Part shown: positions 1 to 5,607 of the stretch, piece by piece | Numbering within the stretch: the stretch's first letter is position 1 | How the letters are laid out: every line of letters starts with the position of its first letter | Assembly: GCA_903845065.1 (NCBI GenBank) | Contig: CAIMWH010000238.1 | Coordinates: 1-39,897 of the forward strand | Reading direction: 5' to 3' | Source of the DNA: an uncultured Rhodospirillales bacterium | Lineage (GTDB): Bacteria > Pseudomonadota > Alphaproteobacteria > Acetobacterales > Acetobacteraceae | Length of the DNA stretch: 39,897 nt | Translations under genes and position numbers: made by a program | Notes under the pieces: model-generated | Database searches by the model: none | What the model was told of the DNA's origin: nothing | Seen by the model: only the letters and a program-made list of their open reading frames with translations

Positions 1-141
1 CTTGTGCAGGTGCTCGAGTACGGTGCCGGCGGGTTTGGGCAGCGGGCGGCCAGCGATTGGCGTGACCAGCCACCGGGCCATCAGGCGCTGATAGGCCTCG
101 GCCGCGGTGCGCCAGGCGGCGGGGTTGAGCGTGGCGCATTC
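1..141. repeat. Left copy of 141-nt terminal direct repeat
   Basis: These 141 bases are identical to 39757-39897, the last bases of the window. The gene that crosses this stretch on the minus strand stays in frame when the two copies are merged, which shows that the ends belong together. 141 is also a common assembler k-mer size, so the repeat is most simply an assembly overlap of a circular or circularly permuted molecule rather than a biological terminal repeat. Confidence 0.95.
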
Positions 142-300
142 GCCGGCGCGGTGGGTGGTGGGCTGGTAGCGGCGCACCAGGTTGACCAGCGCGTCAACGC
201 CGGTGAAGCCATCATCGGCCGGGGCCGGCGGCGGGGCGGCGGGTTCCAGCACCGTCGGCGGGGCGCGCCACGGAGCGGGGGCGAACATATCGAGTTGCAT
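1..300 (-). CDS. Hypothetical early protein, N-terminal part (continues across circular join)
   Basis: The reading frame opens at the ATG at 300 (protein begins MQLDMFAPAPW) and runs off the left window edge. Joined to 39756-39622 it gives a 144-residue protein ending in SVCP. The N-terminal part has a Pro/Ala-rich linker (about residues 20-30), then a helical stretch with NLVRRYQPTTHRAGEC. I do not recognise a family. It begins 3 nt after the stop of the gene at 304-507 and its own stop overlaps the start of the ParB-domain gene by 10 nt, so it belongs to the leftward early operon. The intact frame across the join is the best evidence for circularity. Confidence 0.8.
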   Translation of the reverse strand, partial: MQLDMFAPAPWRAPPTVLEPAAPPPAPADDGFTGVDALVNLVRRYQPTTHRAGECATLNPAAWRTAAEAYQRLMARWLVTPIAGRPLPKPAGTVLEHLHK

Positions 301-303
301 GCC

Positions 304-507
304 TCAGCCCTCCCCCGGCGGCGTCGGCTCGGCGAGGGGCTCAAGTTCCTCGTCCAGGAAGTGCATCACCATGCGCGGCAGGTTGTCGAGCCGGGCGCTC
401 ACGCCCTCGGTGAAGCGGTGCGTCACGGTGCCGGGCTCGCCGGCGAAGCCGCAGTCGTCATCGGCGGCCACGCGCACGCGGTCCCCCACGTTCCAACGCT
501 GTGCCAT
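304..507 (-). CDS. Small protein with SH3/KOW-like fold, hypothetical
   Basis: A 67-residue product beginning MAQRWNVGDRVRV. The pattern GDRVRV, then GEPGTV, and a conserved-looking acidic end (FLDEELEPL) resembles small SH3-like or KOW-type beta-barrel proteins that are common in phage early operons; this is a pattern match, not a firm family assignment. It is separated by 3 nt from the next gene downstream (start at 300) and lies immediately after the stop of the 508-798 gene, so it is co-translated with its neighbours. No catalytic residues are evident. Confidence 0.75.
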   Translation of the reverse strand: MAQRWNVGDRVRVAADDDCGFAGEPGTVTHRFTEGVSARLDNLPRMVMHFLDEELEPLAEPTPPGEG

Positions 508-798
508 CTATTCGACCTCCTGCCGCGTCCAGTCGGACCCGGCGGCGCGGCGGGTCCAGGGGCCCGGGATCACGGTGGCGCTGGGCGCCTCGGCGATCCA
601 GCCGAGGCCGACGATGGTGAAGTCCCCGCTATCCAGGCGGATCGAGGCCGAAACCGGCTCGCCTTCGAGGAAGTTGACCGCGATCTTGGCGCCGAAGCCG
701 CGCGGGGTGAGGCGCCGGCCGGTGGGGTCCACGATGTAGACGCGCTCGGGCACGCAGTCATGCGAGCTGGCGCCGAAGGTGTGATGGGGCTGGATCAT
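508..798 (-). CDS. Hypothetical protein, beta-rich
   Basis: A 96-residue product starting at the ATG at 798 (MIQPHHTFG). The start overlaps the TGA of the upstream small membrane-protein gene by 4 nt (ATGA), which favours this start over a longer reading of the frame. The sequence alternates hydrophobic and polar residues (RVYIVDPTGRR, SASIRLDSGDFTIVGLGWI), suggesting a mostly beta structure. There is no signal peptide or membrane segment. I do not recognise a family; it is part of the leftward early operon. Confidence 0.7.
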   Translation of the reverse strand: MIQPHHTFGASSHDCVPERVYIVDPTGRRLTPRGFGAKIAVNFLEGEPVSASIRLDSGDFTIVGLGWIAEAPSATVIPGPWTRRAAGSDWTRQEVE

Positions 799-977
799 TC
801 GCCAGCCCCCCAAAACCCGCCGTTCCAGAGGGTGAACGCGAGGATTGCTGCGCCGGTCACCGCCCCGGAGAAGCTGTGCCGCCCGGTGCGCGGCTCGCCA
901 TCCATGACGAGGCCGCCGAGGATGTTGAGGGCGAACAGACCGACCATCACCCATTACGGCCAATGCCAGGCGCTCAT
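795..977 (-). pseudogene. Small membrane protein gene interrupted by an ochre codon at position 8
   Basis: The ATG at 977 overlaps the TGA of the preceding gene (ATGA), the coupling used throughout this operon. It reads MSAWHWP, then TAA at 956-954. The same frame then continues without another stop as WVMVGLFALNILGGLV... to a TGA at 797-795 that overlaps the next gene's ATG by 4 nt. The remainder has one hydrophobic segment near its start and a second near its end (AAILAFTLWNGGFWG). TAA is one C-to-T change from CAA (Gln), so the simplest reading is a recent nonsense mutation, or a sequencing error. Translation might restart at the ATG at 947, giving 50 residues. Confidence 0.65.
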
Positions 978-1267
978 TCGCCACCGCCGATCACGTCGGC
1001 GGCGCGGACGTGTTCGAAGCGGCGCACGCCGTAGGCGGTGAACTTGCGCTGGCCGCGTCCGCCGGGGAGCAGGGTGTAGCCGTGGAGGTAGAAGCGGGAG
1101 CCGTCGCGCAGGGTGACCCAGCGGGGCTGGTCAAGCGGCTGCTCGGCCATGCCGCCGCTGGCGGGGGCGGCGGGGCGGGGCGCGGGCTGGGGGGCCTCTT
1201 CCGGCGCGTCGCCGAACAGGCGGGCGGCGCGGCAGAAGAGGGACAGGTTTTCGGGGATGGCGTCCAT
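974..1267 (-). CDS. Hypothetical protein with basic C-terminal domain
   Basis: A 97-residue product. The start chosen is the ATG at 1267, preceded by GGAGG at a 6-nt spacing; a GTG lies 3 nt upstream. Residues about 25-45 are a Pro/Ala linker. The C-terminal half (WVTLRDGSRFYLHG, GGRGQRKFTAYGVRRFEHVRAADV) looks like a compact folded domain with many Arg residues. No family recognised. It overlaps the upstream stop by 1 nt and the downstream gene start by 4 nt. Confidence 0.7.
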   Translation of the reverse strand: MDAIPENLSLFCRAARLFGDAPEEAPQPAPRPAAPASGGMAEQPLDQPRWVTLRDGSRFYLHGYTLLPGGRGQRKFTAYGVRRFEHVRAADVIGGGE

Positions 1268-1467
1268 CACTGGCCTCCGAGGTAGGCGGCGGCGGTGCCG
1301 TAGACCGCGACCGCGATGACGAGCCCGAGGGTGAACAGGCGGGCAGCGGCCCAGGCCTGCCGGCGACGGCGCGCGGCCCGCCAGTGTTTCACGGTGAAGC
1401 CGCGATGCGGGGTGCCCTGGTTGGCCGGCGCGAGGGACGGGCGGGCCTTGGCCTGGTGCGCGTTCAT
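1267..1467 (-). CDS. Small single-pass membrane protein
   Basis: A 66-residue product from the ATG at 1467. The N-terminal two-thirds is strongly basic (HWRAARRRRQAW) and is followed by a hydrophobic segment, LFTLGLVIAVAVYGTAAAYL, that would span the membrane once. By the positive-inside rule the basic part would face the cytoplasm. The start overlaps the stop of the upstream gene by ATGA. Function unknown; it is one of four consecutive small membrane-protein genes at the promoter-proximal end of the leftward operon. Confidence 0.7.
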   Translation of the reverse strand: MNAHQAKARPSLAPANQGTPHRGFTVKHWRAARRRRQAWAAARLFTLGLVIAVAVYGTAAAYLGGQ

Positions 1468-1484
1468 GGCGTCACCGCCATCAG
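1464..1484. repeat. 21-nt direct repeat at gene ends (partner 1673-1693)
   Basis: The sequence TCATGGCGTCACCGCCATCAG is not quite a spacer: it holds both the start codon of one gene and the C-terminal LMAVTP codons of the gene upstream of it. It occurs identically at 1464-1484 and 1673-1693. Flanks on both sides differ. It suggests duplication or homologous exchange of a gene-boundary module among the small membrane-protein genes. Confidence 0.8.
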
Positions 1485-1676
1485 CCAGCGAGACACAGCA
1501 AGCGAGTGGCTCGACGCATAGAGCAGCAATGCGCAGCCCGCGATGAGGACGGCGGCGGTCAAGCCGGTAGCAGCCCAAATGGTCTTGCTTGTTGGCGCGG
1601 CCTCTAAAATCCGCTTGATGTCATAGAGTGATCGTTCGATCTGCGTGAGGCGGTCATTGCCTTGGCGCGGGGTCAT
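1464..1676 (-). CDS. Small single-pass membrane protein with N-terminal helix
   Basis: A 70-residue product from the ATG at 1676. Residues 5-28 (NDRLTQIERSLYDIKRILE) look like an amphipathic or coiled-coil helix, followed by one membrane segment (IWAATGLTAAVLIAGCALLLYA). This layout is typical of small phage membrane proteins of unknown role. The last residues, LMAVTP, are encoded by a 21-nt sequence that is repeated at the end of the neighbouring gene (1673-1693). The start overlaps the upstream stop by ATGA. Confidence 0.7.
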   Translation of the reverse strand: MTPRQGNDRLTQIERSLYDIKRILEAAPTSKTIWAATGLTAAVLIAGCALLLYASSHSLAVSRWLMAVTP

Positions 1677-1888
1677 GGCGTCACCGCCATCAGCGCGCCG
1701 AGTGCGGCATAGGCAGCCCAGCCGATCGCGCCGAAAGCGACGAACGCGATGACGGCAAGCCCGGCGGTCAGTTGGAGCGGGTAACGCTCGTCCACGGTGA
1801 CGCAGCGATGCAGCGGAGCAGCCGTCTTTTCATCCGGCAGGCCGCGCAGGCGGCGCATCAAGGCGATATCGGGGTGATCGGCGTCCAT
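1673..1888 (-). CDS. Small membrane protein, first gene of leftward operon
   Basis: A 71-residue product. I chose the ATG at 1888 because GGAGG lies 5 nt upstream of it; an in-frame ATG at 1900 is possible. The N-terminal part is soluble and charged (DIALMRRLRGLPDEK), followed by a long hydrophobic stretch (LTAGLAVIAFVAFGAIGWAAYAALGAL) that could form one or two membrane passes. It is the first gene after the proposed leftward promoter at 1919-1947. Function unknown. Confidence 0.7.
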   Translation of the reverse strand: MDADHPDIALMRRLRGLPDEKTAAPLHRCVTVDERYPLQLTAGLAVIAFVAFGAIGWAAYAALGALMAVTP

Positions 1889-1918
1889 GGCGGCCTCCAT
1901 CGCGGGATGCGATGGGGC

Positions 1919-1947
1919 AATTTCGGCTGACGAAATTTCTACGTCAA
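1919..1947 (-). promoter_or_regulatory. Proposed early leftward promoter (pL)
   Basis: On the minus strand, TTGACG (1947-1942) is followed after exactly 17 nt by GAAATT (1924-1919), a good -35 and a weak -10. Transcription would start near 1912, about 24 nt upstream of the ATG at 1888. The spacer carries the inverted repeat TGACG...CGTCA (1928-1932/1942-1946), and the palindrome ACGAAA-CTC-TTTCGT lies just upstream at 1965-1979. Both are likely binding sites of the repressor or the Cro-like protein. Confidence 0.5.
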
Positions 1948-1986
1948 CAAAAAACTTGCGTGCGACGAAACTCTTTCGTGCCGAAG
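1948..1986. promoter_or_regulatory. Operator repeat, left copy
   Basis: This stretch contains AAAAACTTGC followed by ACGAAACTCTTTCGT and resembles 2398-2434, which has AAAAACTTGC followed by CCGAAACTTTCGG. The shared core is a CGAAA/TTTCG inverted repeat. The two copies flank the repressor gene on both sides, as operators of a lambdoid immunity region do. The copy here lies between the repressor stop and the proposed leftward promoter. Confidence 0.55.
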
Positions 1987-1993
1987 CGAAAGC

Positions 1994-2353
1994 CTACTCG
2001 GCTTTGGGCCGCCTAAGTCGTTTCCCGAGCGCCAGCCATTCATCAAGGGCTTCAGCCGGCATATCCCGCGCAACTTCGGCAATCTTGCGATATTGCAAGC
2101 TCTGTTCTCTATCCGGTGGGGCTGCTAGCAGTTCAGCCGGATCAGCGTCTAAAAAGGCGGCAATGGCAGAAAACTGTGCAATAGTCACAGGCTGGTTCCC
2201 CTTGAGCCATTTAGACACGTTGCCTTCCGAAACATTGAGTGCGTCGGCGAGGCGCCGTTGTGTCTGACCACGGAACCGTAACCAGTCTCTAACAAATGTC
2301 AAAGGACGTTGGTTGGCTTCACGCTCAGCGGGGGTGAGGACTTTATCGGGCAT
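1994..2353 (-). CDS. XRE-family phage repressor (CI-like, short form)
   Basis: A 119-residue protein with a helix-turn-helix of the Cro/C1 type at about residues 29-68 (QTQRRLADALNVSE then NVSKWLKG). There is no C-terminal S24 autopeptidase domain, so it could not be inactivated by RecA-stimulated self-cleavage in the way lambda CI is. It is transcribed away from the Cro-like gene; the 91-nt gap between them holds the operators. The -10-like sequence TAAATT (2364-2359) ends only 5 nt before its ATG, so its own message may be almost leaderless. It probably maintains lysogeny by shutting off the early promoters. Confidence 0.85.
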   Translation of the reverse strand: MPDKVLTPAEREANQRPLTFVRDWLRFRGQTQRRLADALNVSEGNVSKWLKGNQPVTIAQFSAIAAFLDADPAELLAAPPDREQSLQYRKIAEVARDMPAEALDEWLALGKRLRRPKAE

Positions 2354-2444
2354 GGGATAATTTACCGTGCAAGCACCGAAAGCCCCACGCAGTGAACCGA
2401 AAAACTTGCTTGACCCGAAACTTTCGGCACACTAAATCTTTTGT
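2354..2444. promoter_or_regulatory. Immunity switch: divergent promoters and operators
   Basis: Rightward: TTGACC (2410-2415), a 17-nt spacer and TAAATC (2433-2438) end 6 nt before the ATG at 2445. The spacer holds most of the near-perfect palindrome CCGAAA-C-TTTCGG (2415-2427), so a bound protein would block RNA polymerase. Additional CCGAAA half-sites lie at 2376-2381 and 2397-2402, giving three sites at about 20-nt intervals. Leftward, TAAATT (2364-2359) lies directly before the repressor ATG. The layout resembles a lambdoid OR region; assignment of each site is inference. Confidence 0.6.
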
Positions 2445-2687
2445 ATGGAAACCTTGCAAAAGCTGATCCGAGCGAAGGGGCGGCGCCAGCGTGATCTGGC
2501 AAAGGCGATCAACGTCAGTGAACCGATCATGTCGCGATGGGCAAATCGAACCACTGATATCCCTGCGCGGGCCATCCGCCCTCTTGCGGATGCGCTGGGG
2601 ATTTCGGTCGACGAGGTGCTTGCAGTGGCAACGGTGCCACATGTCGATGCGGCTGCTTCCCATGTTGCCGGTCGGGAGGCTGCATGA
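2445..2687 (+). CDS. Cro-like XRE-family DNA-binding protein
   Basis: An 80-residue protein with a helix-turn-helix over most of its first 55 residues (RRQRDLAKAINVSE, IMSRWANR, IRPLADALGIS). The recognition region resembles that of the divergent repressor (both have NVSE between the helices), so both may read the same CGAAA-n-TTTCG operators. The ATG lies 6 nt downstream of the proposed -10, with no room for a ribosome-binding site, so the transcript is probably leaderless. It is the first gene of the rightward early region and likely favours lytic growth. Confidence 0.8.
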   Translation: METLQKLIRAKGRRQRDLAKAINVSEPIMSRWANRTTDIPARAIRPLADALGISVDEVLAVATVPHVDAAASHVAGREAA

Positions 2688-2724
2688 TGTCACAGACCGC
2701 CTGTGACCTGAACGCGCCGCTCCC

Positions 2725-2955
2725 TCACGCCTTAGGGCCGTGGGCGAAACCGGATGCAGCACGGATACGGTCAATGATCTCGCTCCCTTCGGCCGGGAAA
2801 TTGGCCCGCAGGAATTCCTCTGCATCGGTCAGCAACCAGCCGACGTCCGCTGATGCAAGCGCTCCGCTGCTTTCGAGTTGGAGCAAGAGCATGCCGATCA
2901 TATGCGCCATCAACGTGATGTTCGCCGCCGGCCGCCGTGATTTCTTTGGCAACAC
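2725..2955 (-). CDS. Small hypothetical protein, antisense to rightward early transcript
   Basis: The frame encodes up to 76 residues from a GTG at 2955; a TTG at 2952 has better spacing from an upstream GGGGGAG. The core (MAHMIGMLLLQLES, then DVGWLLTDAEEFLRANFPAEGSEIIDRIRAASGF) reads as a helical soluble protein and is more protein-like than the opposing frame. No family recognised. It points toward the Cro-like gene and lies 37 nt from its stop, so the two are convergent. Confidence 0.5.
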   Translation of the reverse strand: MLPKKSRRPAANITLMAHMIGMLLLQLESSGALASADVGWLLTDAEEFLRANFPAEGSEIIDRIRAASGFAHGPKA

Positions 2956-3025
2956 TAACTCCCCCGAGGCCGCCCGGCATTCTGCCTATCGCGACTTTGC
3001 AACTATTTCCGAAAAATACGCCCGG

Positions 3026-3142
3026 ATGACGATAGTGCATCAACTCAACCATCCCCACAACGAGAGGCCCGCCTATGCACGCGTCGATTGGACGCTGCCC
3101 GGAGGCGAGGGCCTCGCACTCATTAAGCGGGAGGCCGCGTGA
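3026..3142 (+). CDS. Possible small protein (38 aa)
   Basis: The ATG at 3026 opens a 38-residue frame (MTIVHQLNHPHNERPAY... ending IKREAA) in the gap between two minus-strand genes. The product is His-rich at its start. It has no obvious ribosome-binding site of its own, but it ends at a GGGAGGCCGCGTGATGTCA junction that also occurs at the end of the Cro-like gene (2675-2692). The frame is open further upstream to 2684, but there it is antisense to another gene. Evidence for expression is weak. Confidence 0.3.
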   Translation: MTIVHQLNHPHNERPAYARVDWTLPGGEGLALIKREAA

Positions 3143-3162
3143 TGTCAGATCGCTACGGGTTC

Positions 3163-3468
3163 TCACTGCATTGGGCCGTATCGGCGGACCAACTGCTCGC
3201 TGACAAAGAGTTCTCGTGCACGAGCATCGACATTCAGGCCGCGGGTGCGGCACCAGAGGGGGAATTGCTGCGGGTCAATGTTACAGCGTTCGGCGATGCC
3301 GCCGCTGTCGACGATCTGCTGGCGCACCTTCTCCGCGCGATAGAACCACTTATCCCACGTCTTCGGGAGCAGTTCGCCATCGGCCATGACACGCAGGATC
3401 TCGGCGTAGTCCTCGCGCCGATACCAGGGGATGCCGTTGGCACGGATGGGTGTGGGTTGGCGGGGCAT
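3163..3468 (-). CDS. Conserved phage hypothetical protein (PWYRREDY type), paralogue 1
   Basis: A 101-residue product from the ATG at 3468, with AAGGA 7 nt upstream. It contains the signature IPWYRREDYAEILRVM, then LPKTWDKWFYRAEK and a C-terminal segment (FPLWCRTRGLNVDARAREL). I know this pattern from small hypothetical proteins of alphaproteobacterial phages and islands; no function is established. It is paralogous to the protein encoded at 3609-3938, with the same order of motifs. The plus strand is also open here, but in codon register, as expected for a GC-rich shadow frame. Confidence 0.75.
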   Translation of the reverse strand: MPRQPTPIRANGIPWYRREDYAEILRVMADGELLPKTWDKWFYRAEKVRQQIVDSGGIAERCNIDPQQFPLWCRTRGLNVDARARELFVSEQLVRRYGPMQ

Positions 3469-3608
3469 GGCGGTGTCCTTGCGGATGGGGCCGATGTTGA
3501 TCCGTTGACGCTCATAGCGCGTGGGCTGGACGTGTCGGCTGAACAGCTTCGGCGGGATTTGGCCCGATCACCACTGAGCCCGCCCGAGAGTGGGGAAGCC
3601 GCATGATG

Positions 3609-3938
3609 TCACCTCGTCCTCTTGGCGCCGCGGTGCACGGCTACATTGGGGTTGAACATGCCGATGCGGTGATCGGCGGCAAAGCGCATGCGGGCATTGC
3701 CGTCGAGGGGCTCGTGCCGCTCGGCACAGAAGCGGACGAACAGGTCGTCATCCACGTTTACTCGATGCACGGAGAGGCCCGCGCGGATGCGCTGCTGTTC
3801 GCGGCGCTCGGCGTGCTCCAGCCACTCATCGAAGCTGGCGGGCAGGCGGTCGGCATCGGCCATCCGGGCGCGGGCCTCGTCGTACCGCTCCCGGCGAAAC
3901 CACGGGAGCATGCAGCCGTTCCGGTAGAGGCCGGTCAT
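3609..3938 (-). CDS. Conserved phage hypothetical protein (PWFRRERY type), paralogue 2
   Basis: A 109-residue product from the ATG at 3938, preceded by GGAG at 8 nt. Motifs in order are LPWFRRERYDEARARMAD, LPASFDEWLEHAERREQ and FVRFCAERHEPLDGNARMRFAA. These align with the same elements of the 3163-3468 product at clearly diverged identity, so this is an old duplication rather than an assembly artefact. The start codon shares bases with a plus-strand ATG at 3937, and the next plus gene begins 14 nt away, so two genes diverge from nearly the same point. Function unknown. Confidence 0.75.
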   Translation of the reverse strand: MTGLYRNGCMLPWFRRERYDEARARMADADRLPASFDEWLEHAERREQQRIRAGLSVHRVNVDDDLFVRFCAERHEPLDGNARMRFAADHRIGMFNPNVAVHRGAKRTR

Positions 3939-3951
3939 GAAGGGAACTCCG

Positions 3952-4125
3952 ATGATGGACGCTGAAATTGTGCGTACGGAACTCGCCGCCAATCGCGACC
4001 GGCGGCGGTTTGAATTCAAGCTCGATCCCGAGGAGGCCGCCAAACTGGGCGCGCGCTTGGCGGCGCTCGGAGAGGCGGTTAGCCCTGGCTGTTGCGGCCG
4101 ATCATCCGGGACGCATCCCGAATGA
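3952..4125 (+). CDS. Small hypothetical protein
   Basis: A 57-residue product starting at the first of two adjacent ATG codons (3952, 3955), with AAGGGA 6 nt upstream. The body (EIVRTELAANRDRRRFEFKLDPEEAAKLGARLAALGE) is helical and charged. It starts divergently from the 3609-3938 gene and overlaps the 3' end of the minus-strand gene at 4079-4306 by 47 nt. I see no family signature. It could belong to the rightward early transcript together with the Cro-like gene. Confidence 0.5.
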   Translation: MMDAEIVRTELAANRDRRRFEFKLDPEEAAKLGARLAALGEAVSPGCCGRSSGTHPE

Positions 4126-4306
4126 GGCTCAACGTCGCGGAAAACTCCGGGCCGAACGCCTCGCCGAAGGCGTCGCTGAGGCCGTCGAACAGGCCGTCGA
4201 TCTCGGCGGCTTCGACGACCTCTTTGACCTCCAGCATGGCAACAACTCCGCCGAGCGCGGCGCAGATAGCTTGTATCTGGCTGATAACCGCGTTGTGTTC
4301 CGCCAT
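4079..4306 (-). CDS. Small helical hypothetical protein
   Basis: A 75-residue product from the ATG at 4306 with a strong GGGAGG ribosome-binding site 5 nt upstream. The sequence (ISQIQAICAALGGVVAMLEV, AEIDGLFDGLSDAFGEAFG) is alpha-helical and acidic. No family recognised. It lies opposite to the rightward operon just before the leader at 4354-4405 and its 3' end overlaps the plus gene at 3952-4125. Confidence 0.6.
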   Translation of the reverse strand: MAEHNAVISQIQAICAALGGVVAMLEVKEVVEAAEIDGLFDGLSDAFGEAFGPEFSATLSLIRDASRMIGRNSQG

Positions 4307-4353
4307 CGAAGCCTCCCTGGTTGATTATACCGATACCCTGCCGCCTTTCCTAC

Positions 4354-4405
4354 GGACCCGCAACGGTCCGCCCTACGGCTTCCGCCCGGCGTTCCCGCGC
4401 CGGGC
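4354..4405 (+). terminator. Two tandem hairpins in the leader of the rightward operon
   Basis: The first hairpin pairs CGGACC (4354-4359) with GGTCCG (4366-4371). The second pairs GCCCGGCG (4384-4391) with CGCCGGGC (4398-4405), a perfect 8-bp stem with a TTCCCG loop, followed by the moderately T-rich TTCGGCCTTCTCGTT. They sit in the gene-free stretch before the ATG at 4466. They may terminate or attenuate transcription arriving from the Cro-like gene; without a true U-tract this is tentative. Confidence 0.4.
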
Positions 4406-4465
4406 TTCGGCCTTCTCGTTCCACGCCACCAGCGGCGCTCCCGTCCTCACGACAGGAGCAATCGC

Positions 4466-4798
4466 ATGAAGGGTGGCGAAATGTCTTTCGGTCTGAACCG
4501 CAGTTTTCTTCGTGACGCATCAACGATTTCCCTCGCGGACCGGATTGCGCGCGCGCTTGATGGCGTGCCGGCGAAGATCGCGGCGCGGGCGGCCGGGGTT
4601 TCGGTGCGCGCGGCGGAGGCCTGGAAGGCCGGGCGGGGCGTGCCGTCGGGCGAGGCGCTGTGCCGGTTGTGCGCGGAGTTCGATGCGGTGTGGGATGCCA
4701 CGCGCACCCATTCCGGCCGCCGCGCCGCCTCGGCCGAGGCGTTCCTCGATGACCTCGCCGCCCGCCTGCATGAGCGCCGCGCCGGAGCTGCCGAATGA
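4466..4798 (+). CDS. Putative HTH regulatory protein
   Basis: A 110-residue product from the ATG at 4466, preceded by AGGAG at 8 nt; an in-frame ATG lies at 4481. Residues about 25-75 (LADRIARALDGVPAKIAARAAGVSVRAAEAWKAG) fit a helix-turn-helix in which AARAAGVS would be the first helix and RAAEAWKAG the recognition helix. The C-terminus is a charged helix. It opens the rightward early operon and overlaps the next gene by 4 nt. A role in transcriptional control is likely, its target unknown. Confidence 0.65.
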   Translation: MKGGEMSFGLNRSFLRDASTISLADRIARALDGVPAKIAARAAGVSVRAAEAWKAGRGVPSGEALCRLCAEFDAVWDATRTHSGRRAASAEAFLDDLAARLHERRAGAAE

Positions 4799-5076
4799 TT
4801 GTTCGCATTCGCTCCGTGCATGGTTTCGCCGGCCTGCTGCCCCGCCTGGACCGCTCCGGCCCGTGGCCGCGGCGCACCTGGCTGTGGTGGACCTGGGATC
4901 ACCTGCCGCCCCGCATCGGCGCCCGCCTCGCGGCGGTGCTGGCCGAGGTCGCGGCGCTCGACATGACGTTCAACCAGATCGCTGCCGGCGTTTCTCCCGA
5001 AGATGGGTCGCCCGAGGCCGGCAGCGCGACGCGGAGCCCGGGCGGCCCCACCTTGCCGGGGCGACGGCGGGCGTAA
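4795..5076 (+). CDS. Hypothetical protein, Trp-rich
   Basis: A 93-residue product starting in an ATGA overlap with the previous gene. The N-terminal half (GPWPRRTWLWWTWDHLPPRIG) is rich in Trp and Pro; the middle (ARLAAVLAEVAALDMTFNQIAAGVSPEDG) is helical and could contain a short helix-turn-helix. The C-terminus is low-complexity Gly/Pro/Arg. I recognise no family. It is followed by a 48-nt gap before the next ribosome-binding site. Confidence 0.6.
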   Translation: MIVRIRSVHGFAGLLPRLDRSGPWPRRTWLWWTWDHLPPRIGARLAAVLAEVAALDMTFNQIAAGVSPEDGSPEAGSATRSPGGPTLPGRRRA

Positions 5077-5124
5077 CGAACCCGCCGCTGCCCCGGTCTT
5101 TTTCGCCCCTTTTCGGAGGTCTCG

Positions 5125-5607
5125 ATGTCCGCCACTCGCACCATCCTCAAGCCCTGGCAGGGGCACAATGACGCGCTGCTCGCCGGGCAAATCCGCTCCG
5201 CCAGCGGGGCTACGAACAAGGGGCGCCGGCCGGTGATGCGGGTGCCGGGGCTGCGGCCGATCGCCGAGGTTGTCGCCGGCATCGTGGCGACGGTGCCGCC
5301 GCCCGTGGAGCCCGACATGGTGCCCGCGCCGATCACCGCCGGGGCCGCCACGCGGGCGGACCGGCTGTATGACACGCTGGTGGAGATCGCCCGCAACGGC
5401 GAGATCGTGCCGGTGACCGCCGATCTGATGGAACGGATGGGGGTTTCGGCGAACTGGTCGAACCATGTGTCGGACGTGCTGGTCACGCTGGAGCAGCAGG
5501 GCCGGATCGTCCGCACGATGCATGGCAACCGGCGGGATATCGAGATCGTGGAGATCGGGATGGTGGTGAGCAACCGCCGTGCGCCGGTTGCCGTGGTGTC
5601 GGCATGA
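5125..5607 (+). CDS. Winged-helix-like DNA-binding protein
   Basis: A 160-residue product with GGAGG 5 nt before the ATG. The first 60 residues are basic and Pro-rich. The rest (ADRLYDTLVEIARNGEIVP, LMERMGVSANWSNHVSDVLVTLEQQGRIVRT) has the helix-helix-wing layout of winged-helix proteins, with LEQQGRIVR as the recognition helix leading into the wing. It overlaps the GcrA homologue by 4 nt, so a role in early gene regulation or replication initiation is plausible. The precise family is not known to me. Confidence 0.7.
   Translation: MSATRTILKPWQGHNDALLAGQIRSASGATNKGRRPVMRVPGLRPIAEVVAGIVATVPPPVEPDMVPAPITAGAATRADRLYDTLVEIARNGEIVPVTADLMERMGVSANWSNHVSDVLVTLEQQGRIVRTMHGNRRDIEIVEIGMVVSNRRAPVAVVSA

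Noticed and set aside
3139-3606. Plus-strand frame opposite the 3163-3468 gene
   Set aside because: The codons lie in exact register with a recognisable minus-strand protein, which explains the lack of stops in GC-rich DNA. Its start and end junctions are still noted as a finding.
3603-3965. Plus-strand frame opposite the 3609-3938 gene
   Set aside because: Same codon-register shadow of a recognised paralogue; product has no protein-like features beyond composition.
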